64,000 nt of DNA from Pirellulales bacterium (GTDB lineage: Bacteria; Planctomycetota; Planctomycetia; Pirellulales; Thermoguttaceae), in contig JABWBD010000004.1 of NCBI GenBank assembly GCA_013360685.1, forward strand, positions 1-64,000. The letters run 5' to 3'. The translations under genes were made by a program, and so were the position numbers. The notes under the pieces are model-generated. The model searched no databases. It saw only the letters and a list, made by a program, of their open reading frames with translations, and was not told the DNA's origin. Positions 26,675 through 35,209 of this stretch are shown here, in pieces. Numbering within the stretch: position 1 is the stretch's first letter; the number at the start of each line of letters is the position of its first letter.

Positions 26675-27086
26675 CGTTTTGCCTCCTACGCGCGGTTGAC
26701 TTCTGCTTGGCAATGGTCCAGTCGGCCGGGCGTTCGATCATCTTGACGAGTTGACCAAGGATTTCCTCACATCGCGCGTCAAGATTGTCCGCGTCTGCCG
26801 GCGCAAGGTAACCGCAGCGGCGTGAGACTTCGACCCACGTTTGCGTCTCCGCCGCTTCACCCTCCGCATCGCTGAGCTTGGAAACGAACGCCGCCGGGTA
26901 TCGTCGTTTGCGCCAGGCCTCCGCAGTATTTCCGGCCACGGAGCGCGACGCGCGCCGGAATTGGTCTGTCAACGAGTATCGTTCCTCCGGTGGAAACCTC
27001 TTGGTCAACTCGAAGACTCGCATCGCCAGGTCCATCGCGTTCTGCCACACCCGCAGCTCCTTGAACGACCGTATATTCGCCATCAT
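26661..27086 (-). CDS. Four-helix-bundle protein (S23/IVP type)
   Basis: The product of about 141 residues has the pattern of the 23S-rRNA intervening-sequence-type four-helix-bundle family: 'FKELRVWQNAMDLAMRVFEL', 'YSLTDQFRRASRSVAGNTAE' and 'GEAAETQTWVEVSRRCGY'. Start ATG 27086 (or the adjacent ATG 27083) has GGGAG upstream, itself part of a tandem repeat; the track's longer frame runs through that repeat. The family forms small helical oligomers. A relative (Avd) assists diversity-generating retroelements, but no reverse transcriptase is present here. It overlaps the DUF1016 start by 14 bases, so the two are translationally coupled. Confidence 0.85.
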   Translation of the reverse strand: MMANIRSFKELRVWQNAMDLAMRVFELTKRFPPEERYSLTDQFRRASRSVAGNTAEAWRKRRYPAAFVSKLSDAEGEAAETQTWVEVSRRCGYLAPADADNLDARCEEILGQLVKMIERPADWTIAKQKSTARRRQNDGEA

Positions 27087-27089
27087 TGC

Positions 27090-27145
27090 TCTCCCAATCT
27101 TCGTGTCTCCCCATCTCCGTGTCTCCCCATCTCCGCGTCCCCGCG
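27090..27145. repeat. Three tandem 16-mers TCTCCCCATCTCCGTG
   Basis: Units at 27090-27105, 27106-27121 and 27122-27137 differ at a few bases and grade into TCCCCGCG. The 15-mer TCTCCGCGTCCCCGC at 27130-27144 recurs in exact inverted orientation at 26582-26596, inside the N-terminal coding region of the DUF1016 gene. The unit next to the four-helix-bundle gene supplies its Shine-Dalgarno sequence. Confidence 0.75.
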
Positions 27146-27184
27146 TCCTTTCCTCCTCGCGCTCGCTCCATGGTCGCTCGGCCG

Positions 27185-28015
27185 TCACGGTTCGTCCACA
27201 TTGGCCTTCATCTCCAAGCCTTGCCTTCCGCCGGAGGAATGGTCTCGTTCGGCGCCAGTATCCTTGGGCTTGGTCGAAATCCGATCCTCCGGTCTGCCCG
27301 GTCCTTCGCCGGAACACATCGACTGAACGAAATCGCTGATGGCACGCGCGGCTGCCGCCGGATGTGTCTGAAGGATCATGTGCGGCGCCGGGAAACTGAC
27401 GACCTCCGCCGCCGGGCAGGCGTTGAGAATGGCCCGCATCGCGGAGGCCGGCACAAGCCGGTCCCGGTCGCCGCGAAGGTACAGAACGGGAACCGGACAG
27501 GACTCGAGCTGCGCGGCCACGTCGATGCGATGGACTTCGCGGATCCGACGCGCCACCACATCCGGCCCGACCATCGAGACCGCTTGAACAGTCAGGCTGC
27601 GGACGGCAGGATCGGAGAAGCGGCCCAACAGCATGCGCAACCGCGCGAACATCGGATAGAAACGCAGCGGAAAAGGACGGACCATGTGGCTGAACCACGA
27701 GGGCAGATACGCAACCGGGCTGCGCACGAAGGTTGCGCACAGGACGACGCCGCGAAGTCCGGGCGGCTTTGTGGTGGCGGCCATCACCGCCAACGGACCG
27801 GAGAACGATTCGCCGAGAAGCACGAACGGACTGGCCGGCAAAGAGTCGAGCACGATCGGCAGGAGATCCCGATACCCGAGGCGCGCGTCGTTGGGATAGG
27901 AAACCACGATCGGCCGGATCCCGTCAGGCAGACAGCCGACGAGCGGTTGGAACAACATCCCGGTTCCATCCAGTCCGGGAAGCAGGACGAGCGAGGGCCG
28001 GTTGGTGGAGGTCAT
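27185..28015 (-). CDS. Alpha/beta hydrolase
   Basis: The 276-residue protein has the alpha/beta-hydrolase layout: the 'LVLLPGLDGTGMLFQPL' oxyanion strand-loop, the nucleophile elbow 'VLLGESFSGPLAVM' with Ser as nucleophile, an acid residue in 'LYLRGDRDRLVP' and the catalytic-type His in 'SFPAPHMILQTHP'. No signal peptide is seen, so it is probably cytoplasmic. A GTG at 28063 would extend it by 16 residues into the neighbouring small ORF; I prefer ATG 28015. The C-terminal 40 residues are polar and probably disordered. The substrate is unknown. Confidence 0.85.
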   Translation of the reverse strand: MTSTNRPSLVLLPGLDGTGMLFQPLVGCLPDGIRPIVVSYPNDARLGYRDLLPIVLDSLPASPFVLLGESFSGPLAVMAATTKPPGLRGVVLCATFVRSPVAYLPSWFSHMVRPFPLRFYPMFARLRMLLGRFSDPAVRSLTVQAVSMVGPDVVARRIREVHRIDVAAQLESCPVPVLYLRGDRDRLVPASAMRAILNACPAAEVVSFPAPHMILQTHPAAAARAISDFVQSMCSGEGPGRPEDRISTKPKDTGAERDHSSGGRQGLEMKANVDEP

Positions 28016-28037
28016 GACCTCGTACCGACAAGAAATC

Positions 28038-28214
28038 TCATGATCTGCCACTGGTCTCCTCACGCCAAAAGAACCACTTGGCTGTCCGGCGCCTTTGTCT
28101 CAGAACATCGTAGAATTCCTCGAAGGAGGCGTCGCCGAAATCAGCCCAGCGCGGGAGCGGAATTGGAACTCGCAGGCCCGCTACGAGAATCATCTCGGAA
28201 ACGTAGCATGTCAT
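28038..28214 (-). CDS. Small hypothetical protein upstream of the hydrolase
   Basis: This frame of at most 58 residues has protein-like composition: 'MILVAGLRVPIPLPRWADFG', then 'FEEFYDVLRQRRRTAKWFFW'. It is buried in a longer shadow frame in the track. It ends 22 bases before the hydrolase start on the same strand. A start at the internal ATG (28193) is equally possible. I do not recognise a family, and ribosome sites are weak. Confidence 0.4.
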   Translation of the reverse strand: MTCYVSEMILVAGLRVPIPLPRWADFGDASFEEFYDVLRQRRRTAKWFFWREETSGRS

Positions 28215-28301
28215 CCTGTGGCCTCGCCCGCCATATCCGGTTAAGATTGTCTTGTGAGACCTTCCCGCAGGCACGCACCCCCATAGTATACCAGGCAGAC
28301 G

Positions 28302-29048
28302 ATGACTGCTGAAATCTTCGACGACCTGACCGATGTCTACGACGCCATGATCGACTGGCCCAAGCGGCTCGCCGGTGAAGAGCCGTTTTTTCGCCGTCTG
28401 TTCGACCGCGTGGGCGCCCGGCGTGTCGTCGACGTGGCCTGCGGCACCGGCCGCCATGCCGCCATGTTCCACGCCTGGGGGCTCGACGTCGAGGGTTCGG
28501 ACATCAGCCCCAACATGATCGACCGCGCCCGGAGAGGCTTTGGAGAAAGCGATCGGCTCCGCTGGCACGTTCGCGGCTTCACCGAACCGATCCAGCCTCG
28601 CCAACCGTTTGACGTGGCCCTTTGTCTGGGCAATTCGCTGGCCCTTGCGCCCGATCTGGCGGCCGTGCGCCGCGCGGTCGCCGAGATGCTGGCGGCCGTC
28701 CGCCCGGGCGGGCTGGCCGTCGTCCAGGTCATGAACCTCTGGCGCCTGCCCGATGGGCCGTGCCAGTGGCAGAAGTGCAAGCGGGCAGCACTCGACCAGG
28801 GCGAAGCAATCATCATCAAGGGCGTCCATCGGGCCGGAGACCGCGGCTTCGTCGACCTCCTCGTCACACGCCTGGCCGATACCCAGATGCGGGCCGACAC
28901 CGCCATGCTGCTCGGGCTGGAAGCCTCCGACCTGGAGCAGTCGGCCCGCCAGTCCGGCGCGTCGTCGGTCGAACTGCTGGGCGGATACCAAGGGGCGCCC
29001 TACGATCGCCCAACGAGCGCCGATCTGATCATGATTGCCCGCAAGTAA
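28302..29048 (+). CDS. Class I SAM-dependent methyltransferase
   Basis: The 248-residue product has the Rossmann methyltransferase motif I 'RVVDVACGTGRHAAMF', motif II acidic end 'LDVEGSDISPNMIDRAR', 'FDVALCLGNSLALAP' (motif IV region) and 'AVRPGGLAVVQVMN'. It is a cytoplasmic enzyme using S-adenosylmethionine; the methyl acceptor cannot be read. It is divergent from the hydrolase cluster and lies about 95 bases before mqnA, possibly cotranscribed with it. It is not MqnG/UbiE-like enough to call the menaquinone methyltransferase. Confidence 0.85.
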   Translation: MTAEIFDDLTDVYDAMIDWPKRLAGEEPFFRRLFDRVGARRVVDVACGTGRHAAMFHAWGLDVEGSDISPNMIDRARRGFGESDRLRWHVRGFTEPIQPRQPFDVALCLGNSLALAPDLAAVRRAVAEMLAAVRPGGLAVVQVMNLWRLPDGPCQWQKCKRAALDQGEAIIIKGVHRAGDRGFVDLLVTRLADTQMRADTAMLLGLEASDLEQSARQSGASSVELLGGYQGAPYDRPTSADLIMIARK

Positions 29049-29142
29049 CTCGGGATGTGCCGCCCGGCGCTTCACGCCTCTTTCGCCTTCTCTGGAAGGA
29101 ACCTATAATGAGGGTTTCCCGACCAGTTGGAAGGACTTGCCC

Positions 29143-29973
29143 GTGCCGGACCGGCCTGCAGCCAACGAGCCACCCCGCGTGCGGATCGGAGCGGTGAGCT
29201 ACCTGAACTCGCGGCCGCTCATCCGGTTCCTGCCGCAGTACCTGCCCGCCGCATCCATTGAGGTCGACCTGCCCAGCCGCCTGGCCGACGGGCTGTCGGA
29301 CGGGCGGTTCGACGTGGCGCTGGTCCCGTCGATCGAGTATTTCCGGAACCCCGGGTACACGATCGTTTCCGATGCCTGCATTGCCAGCGATGGTCCGGTC
29401 CGCAGCGTCAAACTCTACAGCCGGGTGCCCGTCGAGCGGATCCGGACCCTTGCCCTCGACGAAGGCTCCCGGACCAGCGCCGCCTTGACGCGGATTCTTC
29501 TCCGAGAACGCTTCTCGCTGGAGCCGGCGATCGAGGTGCTCCCGATCGGGGCGGCCGTCGACGACTCCGCGGCCGATGCGGTGATGCTTGTCGGCGACCG
29601 CGGGATGTTCCCGCCCAGCGGCCGTTTTCACACGGTTTGGGATCTGGGCGACCAGTGGCGGCAGTGGACGGGGCTCCCGTTCGTCTTCGCCATGTGGATC
29701 GCGCGGCCGGGATTGGAGTTGGACGCCCTGGCGGAGGCGATCGCCGCGGCGCGGGATGAGGGTGTCCGGCAGGCCGATCGCATCGCCGGCGAGGAATCGC
29801 CGCTGGTGGGCATTCCGGAAGCCGATTGCCGTTCGTACTTCCGCGACAATCTGCGGTTTGTCCTCGGTCCGCGAGAACGGCAGGGCCTGGAACGGTATTG
29901 CCGCCTGGCCGCCGGTTATGGGCTTGTCCCGAAAGGAGTGCGGCTTGCCTACGCCGATTGCCGAACTTGCTGA
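29143..29973 (+). CDS. mqnA: MqnA, chorismate dehydratase (futalosine pathway)
   Basis: MqnA converts chorismate to 3-[(1-carboxyvinyl)oxy]benzoate, the first step of futalosine-route menaquinone synthesis. The hallmark 'RIGAVSYLNSRPLIRFLP' opens the 276-residue protein. 'GRFDVALVPSIEYFRNP' and 'TLALDEGSRTSAALTRILL' follow. The GTG at 29143 has GGAAGGA seven bases upstream and gives the expected N-terminus; the track's start at 29035 overlaps the methyltransferase gene. It overlaps mqnC by 29 bases. Confidence 0.93.
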   Translation: MPDRPAANEPPRVRIGAVSYLNSRPLIRFLPQYLPAASIEVDLPSRLADGLSDGRFDVALVPSIEYFRNPGYTIVSDACIASDGPVRSVKLYSRVPVERIRTLALDEGSRTSAALTRILLRERFSLEPAIEVLPIGAAVDDSAADAVMLVGDRGMFPPSGRFHTVWDLGDQWRQWTGLPFVFAMWIARPGLELDALAEAIAAARDEGVRQADRIAGEESPLVGIPEADCRSYFRDNLRFVLGPRERQGLERYCRLAAGYGLVPKGVRLAYADCRTC

Positions 29974-31036
29974 GAAGCCCCTCGCCGGAGAGCGGCTCGC
30001 CTGTGAGGAGGGCATGCGGCTGCTCGAATCTTGCGAGCTTGCCACGCTGGGCCGCGCGGCCGACGCCATGGCTCGCCGTCTCCACCCCGAGCCCTACCGC
30101 ACCTACAATATCGACCGCAACATCAACTACACAAACGTCTGCATCGGCGGTTGCCGCTTCTGCGCGTTTTCACGCCGTCCGGGCGACAGGGAAGGCTATA
30201 CGATCGGCCGCGAGGAATTGCACCGTAAGATCGAAGAGACCCTCGCTCTGGGCGGCAATCAGGTTTTGTTGCAGGGCGGCATGCATCCCGGGCTGGAGTT
30301 CTCCTGGTATGAGGAATTGCTTCGCGATATTCGTCTGCGGTTTCCCAACGTGAACATCCACGGTTTCAGCCCGCCCGAGATCCACCACATGAGCCAGGTT
30401 TCCGGGCTAAGCGTCGACGAAGTGCTCGGCCGGCTCAGAGCGGCCGGGCTGGGCAGCCTGCCGGGCGGCGGCGCAGAGATCCTCGTCGACCGGGTCCGCC
30501 GCGCAGTGAGCCCCTGCAAGGTCTCCGCCGACGGCTGGCTCGACGTCTGCCGCCGCTGGCATCGCATCGGCGGACGCGGAACGGCCACGATGATGTTCGG
30601 CCACCTGGAGACCCTTGAAGAACGGATCGAACACCTGGACCGGTTGCGCCGATTGCAGGATGAAACGGGCGGTTTCACTGCCTTTATCGTTTGGACGTTC
30701 CAACCCGGACACACGGCACTCGCCGACCTGCCCAAGCTAGGGGCCTTCGAATACCTGAAGACACTTGCCGTCGCACGGCTCTACCTCGACAATTTCCCAA
30801 ACCTTCAGGCCAGTTGGGTGACGCAGGGCCTCCCGGTCGGCCAGATGGCCCTCCGGTTCGGCGCCAACGATATGGGGAGCCTGATGATCGAGGAGAACGT
30901 CGTGGCTGCCGCCGGAACGAGTTTCCGGACGACCGAGACCGAGATCCGCCGCCGGATTGCCGACACCGGGTACACCCCGCGACGGAGAAATGTCTTTTAC
31001 GAGCTTCTGGACGGCCCCGAACCGTCCGGCCTTTGA
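29945..31036 (+). CDS. mqnC: MqnC, dehypoxanthine futalosine cyclase (radical SAM)
   Basis: The 363-residue protein carries the radical-SAM cluster motif in 'NVCIGGCRFCAFSRR' (CxxxCxxC). It also has MqnC-type blocks 'NIHGFSPPEIHHMSQ', 'LGSLPGGGAEILVDRVRR', 'ATMMFGHLETLEERIEH' and 'FIVWTFQPGHT'. It cyclises dehypoxanthine futalosine in menaquinone biosynthesis. The start is TTG at 29945, six bases after AAAGGAG inside the end of mqnA; the track's longer frame is a shadow of mqnA. MqnB, MqnD and MqnE genes are not in the window. MqnE is the alternative, but the second cysteine spacing region and 'NIDRNINYTN' fit MqnC. Confidence 0.93.
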   Translation: MPTPIAELAEKPLAGERLACEEGMRLLESCELATLGRAADAMARRLHPEPYRTYNIDRNINYTNVCIGGCRFCAFSRRPGDREGYTIGREELHRKIEETLALGGNQVLLQGGMHPGLEFSWYEELLRDIRLRFPNVNIHGFSPPEIHHMSQVSGLSVDEVLGRLRAAGLGSLPGGGAEILVDRVRRAVSPCKVSADGWLDVCRRWHRIGGRGTATMMFGHLETLEERIEHLDRLRRLQDETGGFTAFIVWTFQPGHTALADLPKLGAFEYLKTLAVARLYLDNFPNLQASWVTQGLPVGQMALRFGANDMGSLMIEENVVAAAGTSFRTTETEIRRRIADTGYTPRRRNVFYELLDGPEPSGL

Positions 31037-31111
31037 AGCGTAAGGTAAGCTACGATAAGAGTTTCAGTTTCACGCCCCGTTGCGATGCGAGGGCAGCCGT
31101 TAGGGAACGTC

Positions 31112-31915
31112 ATGATCCGTGTTCGCAATCTGACCAAGCACTACGCCGATCTCCAGCGCGGCAAGCTTGTCGCGCTGGACGGGATCAGTTTCAGTGCCGC
31201 TGCGGGTCAGATCTACGGTCTCTTGGGACCCAACGGCGCGGGCAAGACTACGGCCCTGCGGCTCTTGAGCACCCTGCTCCGCCCGACCGCGGGCACGGCC
31301 ACCATCAACGGCTACGATGTCGTCACCCAGCCCTCGATGGTCCGCCGGCAAATCGGGTTCATGTCGGCGAATACGGCGGTGTACGACCGTATGACCGCCT
31401 GGGAAATGGTCGAGCACTTCGGCCGCCTCTACGGCATCCCGCAGGACGAGCTGACTGCGCGCATGGAGCGGCTCTTCGAACGTCTCCAGATGAACGAGAT
31501 CCGGGACCTCTTGGGCGCGAAGATGTCGACCGGCATGAAGCAGAAAGTCTCCATCGCCCGCGCGATCGTCCACGATCCGCCGGTGGTGATCTTCGACGAG
31601 GCGACTTCGGGGCTCGACGTACTGGTCGCGCGTGCCTTGCTGCGGACCGTGGCGGAACTCCGCGAGCACGGCAAGTGCGTCCTGTTTTCAACGCACATCA
31701 TGCGCGAAGCGGAAAAACTCTGCGACCGCGTAGCGATCATCCACCGCGGGCACATCCTGGCGGAAGGCCCGCTCGCCGCACTCCGCGACGAATACCACGA
31801 GCACGACCTGGAGGAGTTGTTTTTCCAGTTGATCTCCCGCCACGACGAGCCGCGCGGGAATGGGGGGATGGAGGATGGAGGAAGGGCGGAACGGATGAAT
31901 GGGTTAATGGGCTAA
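31112..31915 (+). CDS. ABC transporter ATP-binding protein (NatA-like)
   Basis: This 267-residue ABC-2 ATPase has Walker A '[20 protein letters not shown]', signature '[20 protein letters not shown]', Walker B '[13 protein letters not shown]' and switch '[13 protein letters not shown]'. The start at 31112 follows AGGGA; the track's 31085 adds nine unlikely residues. The last 15 codons ('[17 protein letters not shown]') derive from Gly/Met-rich DNA with repeated GGATGGA and look like a repeat-derived tail. It powers the permease encoded 35 bases downstream. Confidence 0.93.
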   Translation: MIRVRNLTKHYADLQRGKLVALDGISFSAAAGQIYGLLGPNGAGKTTALRLLSTLLRPTAGTATINGYDVVTQPSMVRRQIGFMSANTAVYDRMTAWEMVEHFGRLYGIPQDELTARMERLFERLQMNEIRDLLGAKMSTGMKQKVSIARAIVHDPPVVIFDEATSGLDVLVARALLRTVAELREHGKCVLFSTHIMREAEKLCDRVAIIHRGHILAEGPLAALRDEYHEHDLEELFFQLISRHDEPRGNGGMEDGGRAERMNGLMG

Positions 31916-31950
31916 CCTCTGCTTGGCACTGTTTCCCGGAGAGACGCCAC

Positions 31951-34227
31951 ATGCGAGGGATGAATCTTCAGAACGTCCGCTGGATTCTCAGCCGCGAGAT
32001 CCGCGACCAGCTCCGCGACCGGCGGACGCTGTTCGTGGTGCTCGTGCTGCCGATCCTGCTCTACCCGCTGTTGGGGATGACGTTCTTCCAGATCTCCCAG
32101 TTCATGCAGGAGCAGCCCACGGTTGTGTTGGTCGTCGGTGCCCGGGATCTGGCCGGTCTGCCGCCCCTGTTTGAGAAAGACCGTTTTGCCGATGCGCTGT
32201 TTACCGATCCCGAGAAGCAACGCCTGCTGGAGATCGAGTTTGCCTCCAGGGAGCTGCGGCGGACCGACGACGAAGCGTCCACGCGCGTCTATTCGCAGGC
32301 GGAAGCGCGCGGTGCCGTCATTGCCGGCCGGTACGACGCCGCGCTCTATTTCCCGCCCGACTTCGCCGACCGGCTTGAGGCGTTCCGCGAGGCGATCCAA
32401 GAACGGACCGCTCGCAAGGCCCGCGACGGCGAACCCGCCGGGTCCGCGGAAACGGCGGTCCCGCTGGCGATCCCCAGTCCCGAAATCATCTACACGACGG
32501 CCAACGAGAAATCGCAGATTGCGTTTGCCCGCCTGAGCGAGTTGCTCCGCCGCTGGACCGAAAAGATCGGCGAGACCAACTTGGAGGCCAGCGGAGTGCC
32601 GCCGACCGCGGCCAGGCCCTTCGAAGTCGAAACCGCCGACGTGGCCGATCAGACAGGCATGCGCGGCGCCGCCGTCTGGTCCAAGATCCTTCCGGTGCTC
32701 TTGCTGATCTGGGCGATGACCGGCGCGTTTTACCCGGCCGTCGACCTCTGCGCCGGCGAGAAGGAACGTGGCACCCTGGAGACCCTCCTGAGCAGCCCGG
32801 CCGAGCGGAGCGAGATCGTGCTCGGCAAGCTGCTGACGATCATGCTTTTCAGTATGGTCACGGCCATTTTGAACCTGCTGAGCATCGGGATCACGGGCTG
32901 GCTGGTGCTGGCCCAGTTGCCCGGCCTGGGGCCGCCGCCCACCATCGCCGTCGTCTGGCTCGCCTTGGCGCTCGCGCCCGTCTCCGCGCTGTTCAGTGCC
33001 CTGTGCCTCGCCTTGGCCGCGTTTGCCCGCAGCACCAAGGAGGGACAATACTACCTCATGCCGCTGCTGCTGGTCACGATGCCGCTGGCGGTATTGCCGA
33101 TGTCGTCGGGCGTGGAGCTGACTCTGGGCAACAGCCTGATCCCGGTGAGCGGCGTGGTCCTTTTGCTCCGCACCGCCCTGGAGGGCAACTCCTGGTCGGC
33201 CATTCAGTTCGCCCCGCCGGTCGTGGCCGTCACGCTGGCCTGCTGTTACCTGGCGATCCGCTGGGCCGTGGAGCAGTTCAACTCCGAGTCGGTCCTCTTC
33301 CGCGAGAGCGAGCGGCTCGACGTCGGCCTTTGGGTCCGCCACCTGATGCACGACCGCCAGGCAACTCCGACCGCCGCCGCGGCCCTGTTTTGCGGGGTAC
33401 TGATCCTCGTGGTGAAGTTCTTCATGAGCTTCGCAATGCCCCAGCCGGCCGGCTTCCGCCAGTTTGCCGCGGCCACCCTGGTAACGCAGCTCGTGGTCAT
33501 CGCCACGCCCGCGCTCTTGATGACCCTCTTGTTCACCAGCAGTCCCCGGCAGACCCTGCTGTTGGGGCGTCCGCGCGCGCGGACTTTGCTGGCCGCGATG
33601 GCCCTGGCCGTCGTGCTGCACCCGGTGATGAGCGGCCTGCAGTGGGTGGTGATGAGGCTCTATCCGGTCAGCGCACCGATGCAGGAGGCTCTCTCGGGTC
33701 TGGAAGGTATTTTCCGCGGCGCGCCGTTCTGGCAGGTGGCGATGGTCGTTGCCCTGGTACCGGCCCTCTGCGAGGAGCTGGCCTTCCGCGGCTTCATCCT
33801 CTCCGGTTTCCGGCATCTGGGTCACAAGTGGCGCGCGATCGTCTTTAGCGCCGTCTTCTTCGGGCTGACGCACGGGATCCTTCAACAGTCGCTGATTGCC
33901 TCGTTGACCGGCGTCGTGATCGGCATGATCGCCGTCCAGAGCGGCAGCCTCCTGCCCGGTATCCTGTTCCACCTCGTCCACAACGGCCTGGCCCTGGCCA
34001 GCATGCAGTTCGGGCCGAGCCTCTTGGAACGATTGCCGTGGTTGCGGTCCGCGGCCGAAGTCTCCGAAGGCGGAGGGATCGTCTACTCGTGGTCAGCGGT
34101 GATGGCAGGCGGGGCGCTGGCCATCGCGTTGGTCGCTTGGCTCGAGTGCCTGCCCCATTCCAAATCCGCGGAAGAAGAAGAGCAGGAGCGGATCGACCGT
34201 GCCTTCCAGGTCGACCTGGGCAACTGA
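31951..34227 (+). CDS. ABC-2 permease fused to CPBP intramembrane protease
   Basis: The N-terminal 480 residues resemble the NatB-type permease: 'ILSREIRDQLRDRRTLFVVL', a large periplasmic loop and 'LCAGEKERGTLETLLSSPAE' followed by several helices. The C-terminal 250 residues are a CPBP (CAAX protease/bacteriocin-processing) membrane domain with the glutamate motif 'PALCEELAFRGFILSGF' and histidines in 'FFGLTHGILQQ' and 'LFHLVHNG'. In total there are 758 residues with more than ten membrane segments. The ATG at 31951 follows CCGGAGAGA; the long upstream extension in the track is another gene's shadow. The fusion suggests that export and proteolysis of a membrane substrate are coupled; the substrate is unknown. 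Confidence 0.9.
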   Translation: MRGMNLQNVRWILSREIRDQLRDRRTLFVVLVLPILLYPLLGMTFFQISQFMQEQPTVVLVVGARDLAGLPPLFEKDRFADALFTDPEKQRLLEIEFASRELRRTDDEASTRVYSQAEARGAVIAGRYDAALYFPPDFADRLEAFREAIQERTARKARDGEPAGSAETAVPLAIPSPEIIYTTANEKSQIAFARLSELLRRWTEKIGETNLEASGVPPTAARPFEVETADVADQTGMRGAAVWSKILPVLLLIWAMTGAFYPAVDLCAGEKERGTLETLLSSPAERSEIVLGKLLTIMLFSMVTAILNLLSIGITGWLVLAQLPGLGPPPTIAVVWLALALAPVSALFSALCLALAAFARSTKEGQYYLMPLLLVTMPLAVLPMSSGVELTLGNSLIPVSGVVLLLRTALEGNSWSAIQFAPPVVAVTLACCYLAIRWAVEQFNSESVLFRESERLDVGLWVRHLMHDRQATPTAAAALFCGVLILVVKFFMSFAMPQPAGFRQFAAATLVTQLVVIATPALLMTLLFTSSPRQTLLLGRPRARTLLAAMALAVVLHPVMSGLQWVVMRLYPVSAPMQEALSGLEGIFRGAPFWQVAMVVALVPALCEELAFRGFILSGFRHLGHKWRAIVFSAVFFGLTHGILQQSLIASLTGVVIGMIAVQSGSLLPGILFHLVHNGLALASMQFGPSLLERLPWLRSAAEVSEGGGIVYSWSAVMAGGALAIALVAWLECLPHSKSAEEEEQERIDRAFQVDLGN

Positions 34228-34358
34228 TCGTCCCGAGCCGGGGCACGTACTGGAGAGTCGAGGCGGGGGTCGAGAACCGCGTCGCCACAGTGGTGCCGTT
34301 GGCCGCGAGGCAGTAGGATAGGGCTGTGTCTTCGACCGGCCGACGGAAGAGGGTCTGC

Positions 34359-35018
34359 ATGCCTCAATCCAACAAGCATGAGCCATCCTGGCCGCTGGAG
34401 GGAACGGGCACCGTTCTCGTTGCGATCGCCGGCGTTGCCGCGTCGCTGGCGGTGCTTGGCGCCGTGTTGGTCTCGACGGGCCGCGAGGGGCGAGTGTTGG
34501 CGGTTTTCCTCTTCGCCGGAGGAGAGTGCGTCGGCATTGGCGTCCTTCTCTGCTTTGCGACCGCACTTGCGGTGACTTGGCTTGCAGACCGTCGTCGCAA
34601 GGCCGAGGGGCGAGGGCCATCGGCTGCGCCCTACCAATTCGGCATCCGTGCGGTCCTGGCCGTGGCAACATTTCTCGCGATCCTTCTTGCCGCCAATCGA
34701 AGCATTCTCATATTTTGTGGCGCAGAATCGTTGCGGTCGGCCTACCGCATCGCCGGGACCGCCGCCGGGTTCCTGGTCTGTTTCTTCTCTTGGACTGCGA
34801 TTGGCGGCGCCGGCCTGCTCGCGTTGGCACTTGCGTGGCGGAAAAGTCTGGCTGTGCACAGCGCGCGTGCTGGCGGCGGTGAAAACCGCAGACTCCCCCA
34901 TCCCGGCAGCAAGGAGAATCGAGATGCTCCAGAGCCACCTTCCGGTACGGCGCCTGACCTGGAGTCGGCTGATGACTCTGTCGATCATGGCAGCCGTTCC
35001 GATGGCCGCTTACCATGA
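34359..35018 (+). CDS. Hypothetical four-helix membrane protein
   Basis: The 219-residue product has four strong hydrophobic segments ('VLVAIAGVAASLAVLGAVLV', 'CVGIGVLLCFATALAVTWLA', 'IRAVLAVATFLAILLAA', 'GLLALALAW') and a polar, Glu/Ser/Asp-rich tail. I do not recognise a family. The ATG at 34359 has AGAGGG seven bases upstream and is preferred to the track's GTG-type start at 34326. It lies between the CPBP-fused permease and the thioredoxin-fold protein on the same strand. Confidence 0.65.
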   Translation: MPQSNKHEPSWPLEGTGTVLVAIAGVAASLAVLGAVLVSTGREGRVLAVFLFAGGECVGIGVLLCFATALAVTWLADRRRKAEGRGPSAAPYQFGIRAVLAVATFLAILLAANRSILIFCGAESLRSAYRIAGTAAGFLVCFFSWTAIGGAGLLALALAWRKSLAVHSARAGGGENRRLPHPGSKENRDAPEPPSGTAPDLESADDSVDHGSRSDGRLP

Positions 35019-35209
35019 GGCCCACTTATGTGTCGTACAATGCGATGTAGGTACCTTCGAAATCTCCCAGAGGGCAAGAGTTTTCCACCTGTAGTGTTTT
35101 TCAGGCGAGGACGGAGCAGGATGCGATGCGAGGAGGAACGGAGGCAGGCAGGCCGAGCCGAGTCCCGTTGGTGTCACGCAAGCTGGACGGCTCAAAGAAA
35201 GGACAACCG

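Noticed and set aside
26661-27086. Diversity-generating retroelement suggested by an Avd-like four-helix-bundle protein
   Set aside because: No reverse transcriptase and no template/variable repeat pair are present.
27090-27145. CRISPR-like array
   Set aside because: It is a head-to-tail 16-mer tandem repeat without spacers.
31912-33981. 689-residue minus-strand ORF
   Set aside because: It is antisense to the ABC/CPBP fusion, which has clear motifs on the plus strand.
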